From positions 469,124 through 533,123 of the forward strand of contig NZ_KI519553.1 of NCBI RefSeq assembly GCF_000483125.1: a DNA stretch of 64,000 nt, in the 5' to 3' direction. The DNA is from Atopobium fossor DSM 15642 (GTDB lineage: Bacteria > Actinomycetota > Coriobacteriia > Coriobacteriales > Atopobiaceae). Positions within the stretch are counted from its first letter, which is position 1; each line of letters opens with the position of its first letter. Made by a program: the position numbers and the translations under genes. A model generated the notes under the pieces. That model worked only from the letters and a program-made list of their open reading frames with translations. It searched no databases and had not been told where the DNA came from. Below are positions 17,521-26,243 of this stretch, piece by piece.

Positions 17521-18201
17521 ATGGCTATTACTCCGGCAGATATTGATCAGCTTACCTTCTCGCCATCCAAGCATGGTTATGACACAGAAGAGGTAGATGC
17601 GTTTCTTGAGCAGCTCTCTGGTGAGCTTGATGCAATGCTCCAAAAGATTGCAGACCTTAAGGGCCGTCTTAACAATTCCGAGCAGCAGCTTGCTGCGGCT
17701 CAGGACCAGGTAGCACAGCTTACCGAGCAGGCAGCAGAGGCTTCCTCATACATGACACCCGAGGCGTCAGCCGTTGTTACTCCTGCTCAGTCCGATGTAA
17801 ATGCATCAGAAGCTCAGATTTCTCGCGTTCTTATTGTTGCTCAGCAGTCTGCGGATCAGATTGTTGCAGACGCTAAGGAATCTGCCGATAAAATCCGTAC
17901 CGAGGCAGATCAGCGTGCACGCGAGGTTATTCGTGCCGCGTTGGCAGAGAAGCAAAACGAGCTTGATGAGATTGATCGTCTTAAGGCTTCTCGTGAGGAG
18001 TTCCGTTCTGAGTATAAGACGCTGTTGCAGCACTTTATGGATGATGCAGACGCGGCATTTCCTAATCAGGTGCTTTCTAATTCCACCTCTTCCGAGTACC
18101 ACGCAGTCGCTCCTTCCGTAAGCGTTCCTAGCGCTATGGATGCAGCCTCTGTTTCTGTGCCAGAACAGACTCCTGCTATTAGTTTGGATGACTTGGACTA
18201 G
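17521..18201 (+). CDS. divIVA: DivIVA/Wag31-type polar growth and division protein
   Basis: A membrane-curvature-sensing coiled-coil protein. The N-terminal lipid-binding DivIVA domain is recognisable (ITPADIDQLTFSPSKHGYDT followed by EEVDAFLEQL), then comes a long heptad coiled coil (about 30-165) and a low-complexity tail; total 226 residues. In Actinobacteria DivIVA (Wag31) marks growth poles, in Firmicutes septa and poles. It is the last gene of the cluster and is followed by a terminator at 18275. AAAGGAAC precedes the ATG. Confidence 0.92.
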   Translation: MAITPADIDQLTFSPSKHGYDTEEVDAFLEQLSGELDAMLQKIADLKGRLNNSEQQLAAAQDQVAQLTEQAAEASSYMTPEASAVVTPAQSDVNASEAQISRVLIVAQQSADQIVADAKESADKIRTEADQRAREVIRAALAEKQNELDEIDRLKASREEFRSEYKTLLQHFMDDADAAFPNQVLSNSTSSEYHAVAPSVSVPSAMDAASVSVPEQTPAISLDDLD

Positions 18202-18274
18202 GCTTGTAGTTATTGCAATATTACTGAGCCATGCTCAAGTTTTTGAGAAATTAAAAAATGAAGATATGTTGTAC

Positions 18275-18325
18275 GTGCCTAGTGTTGGTTTCACATCAAC
18301 GCTAGGCACTTTAATAATATTTTCC
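18275..18325 (+). terminator. Terminator closing the dcw cluster
   Basis: GTGCCTAGTGTTG (18275-18287) pairs with CAACGCTAGGCAC (18297-18309), with one G-T type mismatch, followed by TTTAATAATATTTT. It lies 74 nt after divIVA and marks the end of the operon. Confidence 0.75.
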
Positions 18326-18541
18326 TTAAAAGTCCCTGTATTTAGGTACAAATAAGATATTCAGGTTAAAAGAATACAAAAAAGCTTTTTTACCTGCTTT
18401 TATAAGAGCATTGACAATATATATGATAGCTTTGATATACCTGAGTAGAAACTGCAAATTTTGTCTTGCGTTTGCCGCCAAGCTGTGAAGGCGGCTTTTC
18501 GCTGGCAACGGATGGGGCATTAAGAGCGGAGTGCAATCAAG
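18326..18541 (+). other. Leader region of the LPXTG protein gene, with hairpin
   Basis: A/T-rich at first, then a hairpin GCCGCC (18474-18479) with GGCGGC (18490-18495) followed by TTTT. An outer pair TTGCC/GGCAA could enclose it. It sits in the expected 5' leader about 45 nt before the start codon and might be an attenuator. No known riboswitch signature was recognised. No gene is seen. Confidence 0.4.
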
Positions 18542-21500
18542 ATGAACAACAAACTGAAGAAAACTATTGGTATCACTACGTCAGCAATGATGATAGCGGG
18601 CATGAGTGTGCCAACTACCACATATGCTGATGTTACTGCTTTGCCCGATACCACTACAGCTCCCAAAAAGACAACCACAGCTACTCATTGGAGGTCTGCG
18701 CCCACCACACAAACGGAGGCTCAGCAAAACGTTGATGCAGCCAAGGCGGATGTAGATGCCGCTAAGCAAGAGGTGGACAAGAAGAAGGCAGCAAACGATG
18801 CCGCTGCTGCAGAGGTTGATGCTGCCAAGGCAGATGTTGACAAAGCAAGTTCAGACATCAGTACTGCAGACGAAGGTATGAGCAAGGCTGTCTTAGACGC
18901 TCAGGATGTTGCAAAGAAGCAAGCAGATGCAGATGCTCAGGCTGCCACTAAAGCACAGCAGGAGTCCGAGGCTGCTCAGCAGGCGGTAGACGAGGCCCAA
19001 TCCAATGTTGATGCTGCAAACAATGAGCTCACGCAGGCACAATGCGATGTCAAAAATGCAAAGGCTGCAGTTGATGCTCTTGACGCCAACAAGGAGCAGA
19101 TTGCAAAAAAGGCCTATGACGATGCTGTTGCCAAAAGTGATGAGGCTGCTCGCAAGGTAACCGAAGCTGCAAAGGATGTTGAGTCAGCAAAGCATGATGT
19201 AGAGGTTGCAGCCGAGCGTAAGACTAACGCTGAATCTGAGGTCCAGAAGGCCAAGCAGTATAAACAAGATGCTGATGCTAACGTAACTACAGCACAGCAG
19301 GAGCTTGATAAGGCCAACGCTGCTCTGGAGAAGGCAAAGCAGGATGCAAAGGACAATGAGCGGGCCATCGCTCATGTTCAGTCTGCGATCCAGGACGCAA
19401 AACGTGCACTTGAAACTGCAAAGCAAGAGCAGGCTGATGCTGAGTCTACCTATAAGGCAGCGAGTGAGTCTGTAAAGAGTGCAAACAATGCTGTTGACGA
19501 GGCAAACAAAGTTCTTACAGAGGCAAGCAAACATAAGACTAAAGCCGAAGAAGCTGCTCAGAAGGCCCAAGAGGCTCTTGCTGCTGCGCAGGTTGATGCA
19601 AACAAAGATTTTGATCAGACCAAAGTTGGTAAAAATGTACTTAAGGCCTTGAATGATGCTAAGAATGAACTTCGTGATGCCGAGAATTCATTTACCAAGG
19701 CAGAAGAGAAGCTCACAAAGGCTGAGGAGACACTTAATAAGGCTAAGGAAAACTTACAGAAGGTTAAGGAAGCTGCTGGTCAAACTATCAATGCAGACGC
19801 TTCTAAGGGTTCTCTTGGTTTTTATGAATGGTTATTATCTAAGGATCCATCTGCTCAGAAGGCTATTGACTTGTTAACTGATTCTAGCAAGACTGGCGTT
19901 GATAAGAATAGCGGCAAGACATTCCTGTCTTTTACCAAGATGGGTGTTGATGGTGACGCGACTTCGCTTGAGAACATGAAGAAGGCGCTTGATTTTATTA
20001 AGCAGGGGAATAAGATTCGTACAACCTCTCCTGATAAGCCTGGTCTGGCTGATTGGAAGGTTAGTGCTTTTGCTATGGCTTTAGCCCAAATTAATGCTAA
20101 CTGGAGCTATCGTACTGTTCCAGATAGTAAGAATCCACATGCAGCTCACAATGGTGAAGCTGTTTATGCTGGCGAAAACATTGCTGCATCTTATGGAGAG
20201 AATAATGATTGGAATCCATATGATGGTTGGTATACTGAGGAGCGCAAGCTATGGCTCGCCGATCATAACACGAATAAGGCGGGTCATTATCACAATATCC
20301 TTGAATCTAGGAACAACCTTAATGCAGTAACTGGATTTGGGTATCATCAAAGTGCTGGAACGGAAGACGATTATAGAAATATTTTTGCCCAAGAGTTTTT
20401 CTATTATGGAAAAAATGGCGAAAGTATCAATGGCAAAGCTTATACCATTGACGAGTTTGTTGCTCTCTTTGAACAATATTACAACGCCGCAATGAACAAT
20501 TCTGGCAGTTCTAATGCTATTAAGGAAGCAGAGAAGCAGGTAGAAGTTGCTCAAAAGAATTATGAGCTGGCACAACAAGATCTTAAGAAGGTAATTGATC
20601 ATCTTAAGGATAGCCAGAATGTATTCAATAATGCCCAACGTTCTTACGATGACCAAAAGGCTGATTACGAGAGCAAGGCACAAGAGAATATTCTTACTGC
20701 TCAGAATAATTTGCAGGATGCTAATAATAAGGTAGCTGACGCTCAATCCAAGGTAGACGATGCCAAGTCTGAGCTTGATAAGGCAAATGACCTCCTCAAG
20801 AACGCTAATGAGCATCTTGCTACTGCAAAGAATGAGAAGAAAGCAGCTGACGCAAAAGTAACAGAGAAGCAAACTGTCCTTAAGGAAGCCGAGCAAAAGC
20901 TTGCTGATATTGAAGGCGGCGTTGATCTTGCTAAGGCTCAGGAGCGCGCAGCTTCCGCTCAGAAGGACTTTAACGTTGCCAAAGGTGCTGCTGTAACTGC
21001 AAGTACTGCATACAACAATGCATTAAATGAGGTACAGGATGCTGCTCAGGCACTTGGGCAAGCAAACAAGAAGTTTGCCGATGCAACCGTCGCACACGAA
21101 CAGGCAAAAACCAATGCCGAGACTGCAAAAACTGAACTTGCTACTGCTTTGAGTGAGTACAACGGTTACAAGTCTATCCATGATGCCTATAACAAGGCCC
21201 TAAAGACGCTTGACGAGAAAAATCACCTTCTTGCTGAGGTCAGGGGTAAATATGATGTAGCCATCAAGATGGGTAAAGAAAAAGAAGCTGCAGCTCTGGA
21301 CGCTACCAAGAAGGCACGTGAGTCTGCTGCCAAGCAACAGGTGCTCGCAAACGTTACTGTCGAAGGTATTCTTGATGGTACATACACCACGCCAGCAGCA
21401 CTTGTTGATGCAGTTAAGGCACTTGCTCAGAAGAAAGCCAATGCAACAATCCGTCTTGATGCTGCTAGGAAACGTCATGCGTTGGCTCAGGCGCGTTATG

Positions 21501-21745
21501 GTATTACTGCACAGGAATACTCAGATGCAAAGAATGCTTATTTGCAGGCGCTTGTTGTGGCATTTGAGGCCAACGAGACGTATGATAAATTCCGTGCTCA
21601 GCATCCACACGCCAAGACGGTCAAGCCACAAGAACTTCCTCAGACAGGTGAAGCATCCTTGCCTATAGCGGCTTATGCAGCTCTTGGTCTAGCTAGTCTT
21701 GGCACAGGTGTTGCAGCCGCTCATATGAGGCGCAAGTCGCAATAG
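18542..21745 (+). CDS. LPXTG-anchored coiled-coil surface protein with CAP-like domain
   Basis: A 1067-residue cell wall protein. Visible parts: a signal peptide (1-29, ending TTYA); a long Ala/Lys/Glu/Asp-rich coiled coil (about 55-420) with repeated DAAKADVDxA-like heptads; a globular domain (about 424-649) resembling CAP/SCP domains, with GENIAAS and HYHNIL-like blocks; a second coiled coil (about 650-950); and a sorting signal with LPQTG (1032-1036), a hydrophobic stretch and a basic tail, the substrate of sortase. Architecture resembles SEC10/PgrA-type surface exclusion and adhesin proteins. Target and function are unknown. It is a single-gene unit between two terminators. Confidence 0.85.
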   Translation: MNNKLKKTIGITTSAMMIAGMSVPTTTYADVTALPDTTTAPKKTTTATHWRSAPTTQTEAQQNVDAAKADVDAAKQEVDKKKAANDAAAAEVDAAKADVDKASSDISTADEGMSKAVLDAQDVAKKQADADAQAATKAQQESEAAQQAVDEAQSNVDAANNELTQAQCDVKNAKAAVDALDANKEQIAKKAYDDAVAKSDEAARKVTEAAKDVESAKHDVEVAAERKTNAESEVQKAKQYKQDADANVTTAQQELDKANAALEKAKQDAKDNERAIAHVQSAIQDAKRALETAKQEQADAESTYKAASESVKSANNAVDEANKVLTEASKHKTKAEEAAQKAQEALAAAQVDANKDFDQTKVGKNVLKALNDAKNELRDAENSFTKAEEKLTKAEETLNKAKENLQKVKEAAGQTINADASKGSLGFYEWLLSKDPSAQKAIDLLTDSSKTGVDKNSGKTFLSFTKMGVDGDATSLENMKKALDFIKQGNKIRTTSPDKPGLADWKVSAFAMALAQINANWSYRTVPDSKNPHAAHNGEAVYAGENIAASYGENNDWNPYDGWYTEERKLWLADHNTNKAGHYHNILESRNNLNAVTGFGYHQSAGTEDDYRNIFAQEFFYYGKNGESINGKAYTIDEFVALFEQYYNAAMNNSGSSNAIKEAEKQVEVAQKNYELAQQDLKKVIDHLKDSQNVFNNAQRSYDDQKADYESKAQENILTAQNNLQDANNKVADAQSKVDDAKSELDKANDLLKNANEHLATAKNEKKAADAKVTEKQTVLKEAEQKLADIEGGVDLAKAQERAASAQKDFNVAKGAAVTASTAYNNALNEVQDAAQALGQANKKFADATVAHEQAKTNAETAKTELATALSEYNGYKSIHDAYNKALKTLDEKNHLLAEVRGKYDVAIKMGKEKEAAALDATKKARESAAKQQVLANVTVEGILDGTYTTPAALVDAVKALAQKKANATIRLDAARKRHALAQARYGITAQEYSDAKNAYLQALVVAFEANETYDKFRAQHPHAKTVKPQELPQTGEASLPIAAYAALGLASLGTGVAAAHMRRKSQ

Positions 21746-21765
21746 TTTTGCTATAGTACCTAAAT

Positions 21766-21824
21766 AAAACCGCATCTTTTAGTCTTGGATTTTCTATCTC
21801 CAAGATTTGAGGGTGCGGTTTTTA
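21766..21824 (+). terminator. Terminator after the surface protein gene
   Basis: AAAACCGCATC (21766-21776) pairs with the segment GGTGCGGTTTT near 21812-21822, with an inner TTGGA/TCCAA stem, followed by T-rich sequence. It lies just before the convergent 21839 gene and may act on both strands. Confidence 0.7.
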
Positions 21825-21838
21825 TAGTTGGAGTTCTT

Positions 21839-22780
21839 TTATGGTTCTAGCTCGTGTAAGTTACTCCAAAAGCGCTTGGGCACCCAGCTTGTACGTAGGT
21901 CATAACCACGTTCCAATTGATTGCGTCCACTAAAACCAATCTTTTTATAAAACATCTTCCACATATCGCGAATATAGCGCTCTTCATCAGAGAGATGTTT
22001 TGCTTGTAAGAGTTCTTGTAACAATGCTTTGTCAAGTAGCGTTATGCTACAGCGTGTATCTCCAGCTATATGGCTTATAACTACGCTATGCTTTGGGTCT
22101 ACAATGGCAAAATTTTCCGTACGCAGTCTACCTGCAAAGTATGATGCTACTAGAGGAAGAACATTTGCCTTGCAACTAAAACGAGCAAAATATGATCCAT
22201 CTTCCATTTTGCTCATACGAATGAATTGACGAGCATGCTCACATTCATTGCGCCCCTTACGTACAAAGTTCAAAAATGCTTCCGACTGCGGTGCTGCTAG
22301 CATAGATCGCGATTGCTTTTTGCACTGTAGCACCATGCGTATCCATTCATATACTGCTTGCGGCATAGAAGGGTCATCATAGCTGCAGGCGTAGGCAACA
22401 AAATATCTTGCTGGTTTATCGTAGTTGCGCTGTAATTGCACAAGCAAACGTTGTACTAAACCTAAATCTTGTAGTCCATCAAGAGGGCCAAGCAAAACCT
22501 CATCCAGCTGTGGTTGACAGCGGTCTTCTAGGCATAGCCGTAGGCAGTTGCTTTTTACGTTGGCATAGTACGTAAGTGCCGTGGTAACAAGAATGGATTC
22601 GATTGAAGGTTTGCATAGTAATACAACCTGTTGGCCATAATCTACAGCCATCCTAATCTTTGTAACAAGCTCTTGTGCTTCTGTTGATAATTCACAGATG
22701 TGTACATCGTTAGAATAATCTAAGCTGCTGTTCTTCAAGTTCTTTTCTTCTTTGGTTGTATGTACTGGCTTTGGCATCAT
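21839..22780 (-). CDS. DUF4130 family protein, probable DNA metabolism/repair partner of the radical SAM protein
   Basis: A 313-residue protein of the family found encoded beside the putative DNA repair radical SAM enzyme (TIGR03915/DUF4130). Blocks such as EAFLNFVRKGRNECEHARQF and the C-terminal MWKMFYKKIGFSGRNQLER are in keeping with the family; the biochemical role is not established. The first ATG, after a GGTGG-type site, lies inside the upstream gene, giving a 71-nt overlap; a shorter form is possible. Both genes share the promoter at about 24130-24160 that carries LexA-like boxes. Confidence 0.78.
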   Translation of the reverse strand: MMPKPVHTTKEEKNLKNSSLDYSNDVHICELSTEAQELVTKIRMAVDYGQQVVLLCKPSIESILVTTALTYYANVKSNCLRLCLEDRCQPQLDEVLLGPLDGLQDLGLVQRLLVQLQRNYDKPARYFVAYACSYDDPSMPQAVYEWIRMVLQCKKQSRSMLAAPQSEAFLNFVRKGRNECEHARQFIRMSKMEDGSYFARFSCKANVLPLVASYFAGRLRTENFAIVDPKHSVVISHIAGDTRCSITLLDKALLQELLQAKHLSDEERYIRDMWKMFYKKIGFSGRNQLERGYDLRTSWVPKRFWSNLHELEP

Positions 22781-24098
22781 TCACCACCCGATGCCTAATG
22801 AGCTGTGGATCAAGTGGACTGTGAGGGTCGCGTTTACCACAGCAAGTCAAAAAATGCCGAGCCCTTTTAAGGGTAACATGCATGCGTTTTAAATCATCAA
22901 AGGTCAAGAGGGTAGTGTGCCGCGACTGTATAATACGCCTTGCACCAACAGGTCCTACTCCTGGAACGCGCAATAACAGCTCCAATGAAGCATCCATTAC
23001 CTCAATGGGAAAACAATCCAAATGTTTAAGTGCCCATGCAAGCTTGGGATCTACTTCCAAATCAAGCCACGGAGCATCGGGATTTACTAATTCATCAGCA
23101 TCAAAATTGTAATACCGCATAAGCCAGTCTGCTTGATAGAGCCTGTGCTCTCTGCGTAGAGGGACGGGTGTACCAAGTTCTGGTAAGCGTGCATCTTCGA
23201 GCATGGGCATATAGGCAGAGAAGAATACACGTTTAAGATCAAACTTTCTATACAGTGAACTCGAAAGTTTGAGAATATGATTATCATCTTCGGGACTGGC
23301 ACCCACGATAATCTGTGTAGATTGTCCTGCCGCAGCAAAGCTCCTAAGAGAGCTTCCTACACCTGAAGTTTTTCTCATGGTGCAGGAAGTCCCACGAGAG
23401 ATAAGTGCCTGCCCAGAGCATTTAGAGTAGCCGAGGTTTCCAAAGGATTGAGATTGTCTAGCAAAAGATCTTTGAGTACTTCCTAGCAAGTGAGTTTCTT
23501 CTTCAAGTCGCTTGCTGTGGATAAGCGCCATAGGCTCCAAGAGAGAAGCAGCAGTTTTATCTGGACACAGTATGTCTAAAGAGCTGGCACTTGGTAGTTC
23601 TAAGTTAATGGATAAACGGTCCGAGAGTTTGCCAACAATGTCTATCAATTCTGGACTGGTGCCAGGAATTATTTTGGTATGAATATAGCCATTAAACTGG
23701 AGTTCTTCTCGTAAGATATGCAAGCATGCAATCATGCGTTCTACGGTAGCATCTGCTGTTCCAAGAACGCCAGAAGACAAAAATAGACCTTCAATATAAT
23801 TGTGTTTGTAAAACTCAATTGTAAGTTCTGCGAGCTCACGCGGAGTAAAAGTAGCACGAGCACAGCTTGCACTCTTACGATTAACACAGTAGGCACAATC
23901 AAAGCTACAAGCGTTTGACATAAGGACTTTGAGCAGAGTAATGCAACGCCCATCTTCTGTAAAACTATGACAGCAGCCAGCAGCGTGAGTGGTACCAAGT
24001 TTGCCAGCCTTAGTGTTTTTATTGGAACCGGAAGACGTGCAGGCTACATCAAAGCGTGCAGCTTCTGCAAGAATCTCTAGCTTTGACATAGTATCCAC
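22710..24098 (-). CDS. Putative DNA modification/repair radical SAM protein
   Basis: A 462-residue radical SAM enzyme of the TIGR03916 type. The [4Fe-4S] cluster motif CX3CX2C is at Cys64, Cys68 and Cys71 (CSFDCAYC), and a helix-hairpin-helix segment (LLRVPGVGPVGARRII) near residue 375 suggests DNA binding. The family's reaction is unknown; its name rests on domain content and pairing with the DUF4130 gene, which follows with overlap. The GTG at 24098 is favoured by AAGGAG 7 nt upstream. Two GAAC-N4-GTTC-like boxes in the promoter suggest SOS control, in keeping with a role in DNA damage. Confidence 0.85.
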   Translation of the reverse strand: MDTMSKLEILAEAARFDVACTSSGSNKNTKAGKLGTTHAAGCCHSFTEDGRCITLLKVLMSNACSFDCAYCVNRKSASCARATFTPRELAELTIEFYKHNYIEGLFLSSGVLGTADATVERMIACLHILREELQFNGYIHTKIIPGTSPELIDIVGKLSDRLSINLELPSASSLDILCPDKTAASLLEPMALIHSKRLEEETHLLGSTQRSFARQSQSFGNLGYSKCSGQALISRGTSCTMRKTSGVGSSLRSFAAAGQSTQIIVGASPEDDNHILKLSSSLYRKFDLKRVFFSAYMPMLEDARLPELGTPVPLRREHRLYQADWLMRYYNFDADELVNPDAPWLDLEVDPKLAWALKHLDCFPIEVMDASLELLLRVPGVGPVGARRIIQSRHTTLLTFDDLKRMHVTLKRARHFLTCCGKRDPHSPLDPQLIRHRVVNDAKASTYNQRRKELEEQQLRLF

Positions 24099-24110
24099 GA
24101 TATACTCCTT

Positions 24111-24166
24111 ACTAGAACAAATGTTCTAGTAAGGATAACATGTAGATACATACAGTACAAGTGTTC
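24111..24166 (-). promoter_or_regulatory. Promoter with two LexA-like (SOS) boxes
   Basis: On the minus strand TTGTAC (24160-24155), a 17-bp spacer and TATCCT (24137-24132) form a promoter. A 20-bp perfect palindrome at 24111-24130 contains GAAC-N4-GTTC (24115-24126) just downstream of the -10. A second imperfect copy (24155-24166) covers the -35. GAAC-N4-GTTC is the core of Gram-positive LexA boxes, though the usual flanking C/G is replaced by A/T here. Confidence 0.65.
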
Positions 24167-24214
24167 TTATTTTGATAGTGGGATGTTGGACGCAGCATTA
24201 GAGCTTAATTTTTG

Positions 24215-24255
24215 TAACAAAAAGCGGCGACCCCCAAAGGAGCCGCCGTTACTCA
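24215..24255 (-). terminator. Terminator of the NADH oxidase gene
   Basis: Read on the minus strand, a GCGGC...GCCGC stem extended by TCC/GGG pairs is followed by TTTTTGTT. It lies about 45 nt after the stop codon of the NADH oxidase gene. Confidence 0.6.
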
Positions 24256-24296
24256 AAAAAGAACACCTTACAAGCAAGTCTTATCTAAGCGCAATT

Positions 24297-25658
24297 TTAT
24301 AGCTTAACAGCAGAAAGAGCAGCCATGGTAATGTAGTTGTAGGGTTCATTAAAGTGAGGCATAAAGAAAATGTCGCACAAAGCAAGGTGCTCAATGCTTA
24401 CATGCTCTTGGATGGCTAAAGAGAACATATGAATGGCAGCAGACATATCATGTTCGCTCATAAGCTGGGCACCAATAACAGCATGGTCATCTGTGCGATA
24501 CACAATGCGGATATGTACATCTGGATTAGCGCCTGTCTCATCCATAAAACCAGGTTTTTGTTTGGCGGTGTACTCGCACATCTGCGCTTCGATACCATGT
24601 GATGCTGCAGTTTCGACCGTTTGACCAGTGCAGACCATCTTAAGACCATAGAGACATAGGCCAGAAGAACCCTGTACGCCTAAGGAAGGAATCTCTACGC
24701 CACTAGCATTAAAAGCAGCAACAAGGCCAGAGCGAACAGCGTTGGTTGCAAGTGCAATGTAGTTAGCGGCACGAAGTGAGTTGTCGTAGACCGTAGCGCA
24801 GTCTCCAATGGCATACACATCAGGCATAGAGGTTTGTTGCTTTGTATCTACTAAAATGGCCCCATTGCTAAAGCGCTCAAGTTTGTCTGCACCAAGCTCA
24901 TTGTTAGGTCTAAAGCCAATGCACATCATAACAAGGTCAGCATCAAAGGTTTGTTGGTCAGTAACAACGCGACAAACGCGGCCCTGGTTGTCGCCTTCAA
25001 AAGACTGAACTTTTTGGCCAAGTGCTACCGCGATGCCATGAGATTCAAGACGTGTCTTCATAACGTCAGAGAAGTCTTTGTCAAAGTGGGTGCCCAAAAT
25101 ACGGTCCAGTGCATCTATAAGAACAACCTGCTTGCCAACACGCTCGTAAGCCTCTGCTAGTTCGGCACCAATGTAGCCAGCACCTACAACAACAACCTTA
25201 CGAATGTGGTCATCATGGGCAATTTGTTCTACGGCTAGTTGAGCGTCTTGGAAAAGCTTAGCGCGCTGAATATAGGCAAGATCAATGCCGGGAATGGATG
25301 GAATAATGGGGGAGGAACCAGTGGCGATAATAAGCTTATCAAAAGGGAGCTTTTGTGAAGTATTGCTCTTGTTTTGATGGTAGGTAATGGTTTTTGCCTG
25401 GTAGTTTATACAATCAACAGTGGTTTCCATATAGACATGGGCGCCCTTGGCTTCAAGGTCCTCTTTACTGGAATAAAAAAGTCCTTCACCTTTGGTAATT
25501 TGATTACCAATCCACAGTGCCATGCCACATCCCAAAAAACTAATGTTGGAGTTACGGTCAAATACGTATATCTCATCATCAGGATTGAGCGCAAGGAGCT
25601 GGTTAACGCAGGCAACACCTGCATGGTTTGCGCCAATAACAACAAATCGCTTACCCAT
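24297..25658 (-). CDS. nox: NADH oxidase (H2O-forming type), CoA-disulfide reductase family
   Basis: A 453-residue FAD/NAD(P)-disulfide oxidoreductase. It has an N-terminal FAD loop (VVIGANHAGVAC), a redox-active cysteine (Cys44, in FLGCGMALW), a central NAD loop (VVVGAGYIGAELAEAY), the second FAD motif (VYAIGDCATV) and a C-terminal dimerisation domain. The single active-site cysteine is typical of water-forming NADH oxidases, which regenerate NAD+ and detoxify oxygen in lactic acid bacteria and other microaerotolerant anaerobes. CoA-disulfide reductase is an alternative within the same family. It is monocistronic with its own terminator. Confidence 0.87.
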   Translation of the reverse strand: MGKRFVVIGANHAGVACVNQLLALNPDDEIYVFDRNSNISFLGCGMALWIGNQITKGEGLFYSSKEDLEAKGAHVYMETTVDCINYQAKTITYHQNKSNTSQKLPFDKLIIATGSSPIIPSIPGIDLAYIQRAKLFQDAQLAVEQIAHDDHIRKVVVVGAGYIGAELAEAYERVGKQVVLIDALDRILGTHFDKDFSDVMKTRLESHGIAVALGQKVQSFEGDNQGRVCRVVTDQQTFDADLVMMCIGFRPNNELGADKLERFSNGAILVDTKQQTSMPDVYAIGDCATVYDNSLRAANYIALATNAVRSGLVAAFNASGVEIPSLGVQGSSGLCLYGLKMVCTGQTVETAASHGIEAQMCEYTAKQKPGFMDETGANPDVHIRIVYRTDDHAVIGAQLMSEHDMSAAIHMFSLAIQEHVSIEHLALCDIFFMPHFNEPYNYITMAALSAVKL

Positions 25659-25780
25659 AAACTCTCTTTTCTTTTAATGGCTCATTATGCACGAACATGT
25701 ATATGCATATTTTGTCATAATCTTAATAACATTTATAGAAAAAATATAGAGAAAACTTTGTAAAGTTGTATATAAAAAGT

Positions 25781-26135
25781 GCGAAGTGAGCCTATGAGCC
25801 GGGTTCTGTCGAGGACGATCATTTATCTACGAACGTTGTTACCAACGCCCTCTAGCGCGCAACCCGAACGCTTAGCGGGCAGCTTCATAGCGTTCCTATT
25901 TGCGTTTGCTCCGGATGGGGCTTGCCAAGCCGCCGTATTACTACGACGCTGGTAGTCTCTTACACTACCGTTTCAGCTTTTCTCTTACTCGCAAGCGAGC
26001 AGTGGGAGTCTTCTTTTCTGCGGCGCTTTCCGTCGGGTCACCCCGCCTGGCCGTTAGCCAGCATCCTGCCCTATGGAGCCCGGACTTTCCTCATGGGTAG
26101 CGTTGCCACCCCCGCGATCGTCTAGCTCACTTCGC
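25781..26135 (-). ncRNA. rnpB: RNase P RNA (bacterial class A)
   Basis: The catalytic RNA of RNase P, which trims tRNA 5' leaders. Read on the minus strand, the terminal helix P1 is formed by GCGAAGTGAGC (26135-26125) and GCTCACTTCGC (from 25791 to 25781, opposite arm). The universally conserved GAGGAAAGTCCGGGCTCC block lies just after the 5' end (about 26075-26094), and the conserved 3' part reads ACAGAACCCGGCTCATAGG. Length of about 355 nt is normal. Confidence 0.93.
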
Positions 26136-26142
26136 ATGTGCG

Positions 26143-26171
26143 ATTGTAACACGCCTTGCTGCTTGCCAATA
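26143..26171 (-). promoter_or_regulatory. rnpB promoter
   Basis: On the minus strand a -10 element TACAAT (26148-26143) lies 7 nt upstream of the predicted RNA 5' end. A weak -35 (TATTGG, 17-bp spacer) precedes it. Confidence 0.45.
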
Positions 26172-26243
26172 AACCCTTGTAGTTTCAGTTGATATCATCG
26201 TAGCTATTCCATATGCTAGACACATGTAAAGGAGGTGGTGTGC

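Noticed and set aside
20249-20896. Minus-strand open frame in the LPXTG gene (215 codons)
   Set aside because: It is a shadow of the Lys/Ala/Glu-rich coiled coil and consists of Leu/Ile-rich sequence typical of such artefacts.
18721-21500. Tandem DNA repeats in the surface protein gene
   Set aside because: The repetition is heptad-level in protein; no long exact DNA repeat unit was seen.
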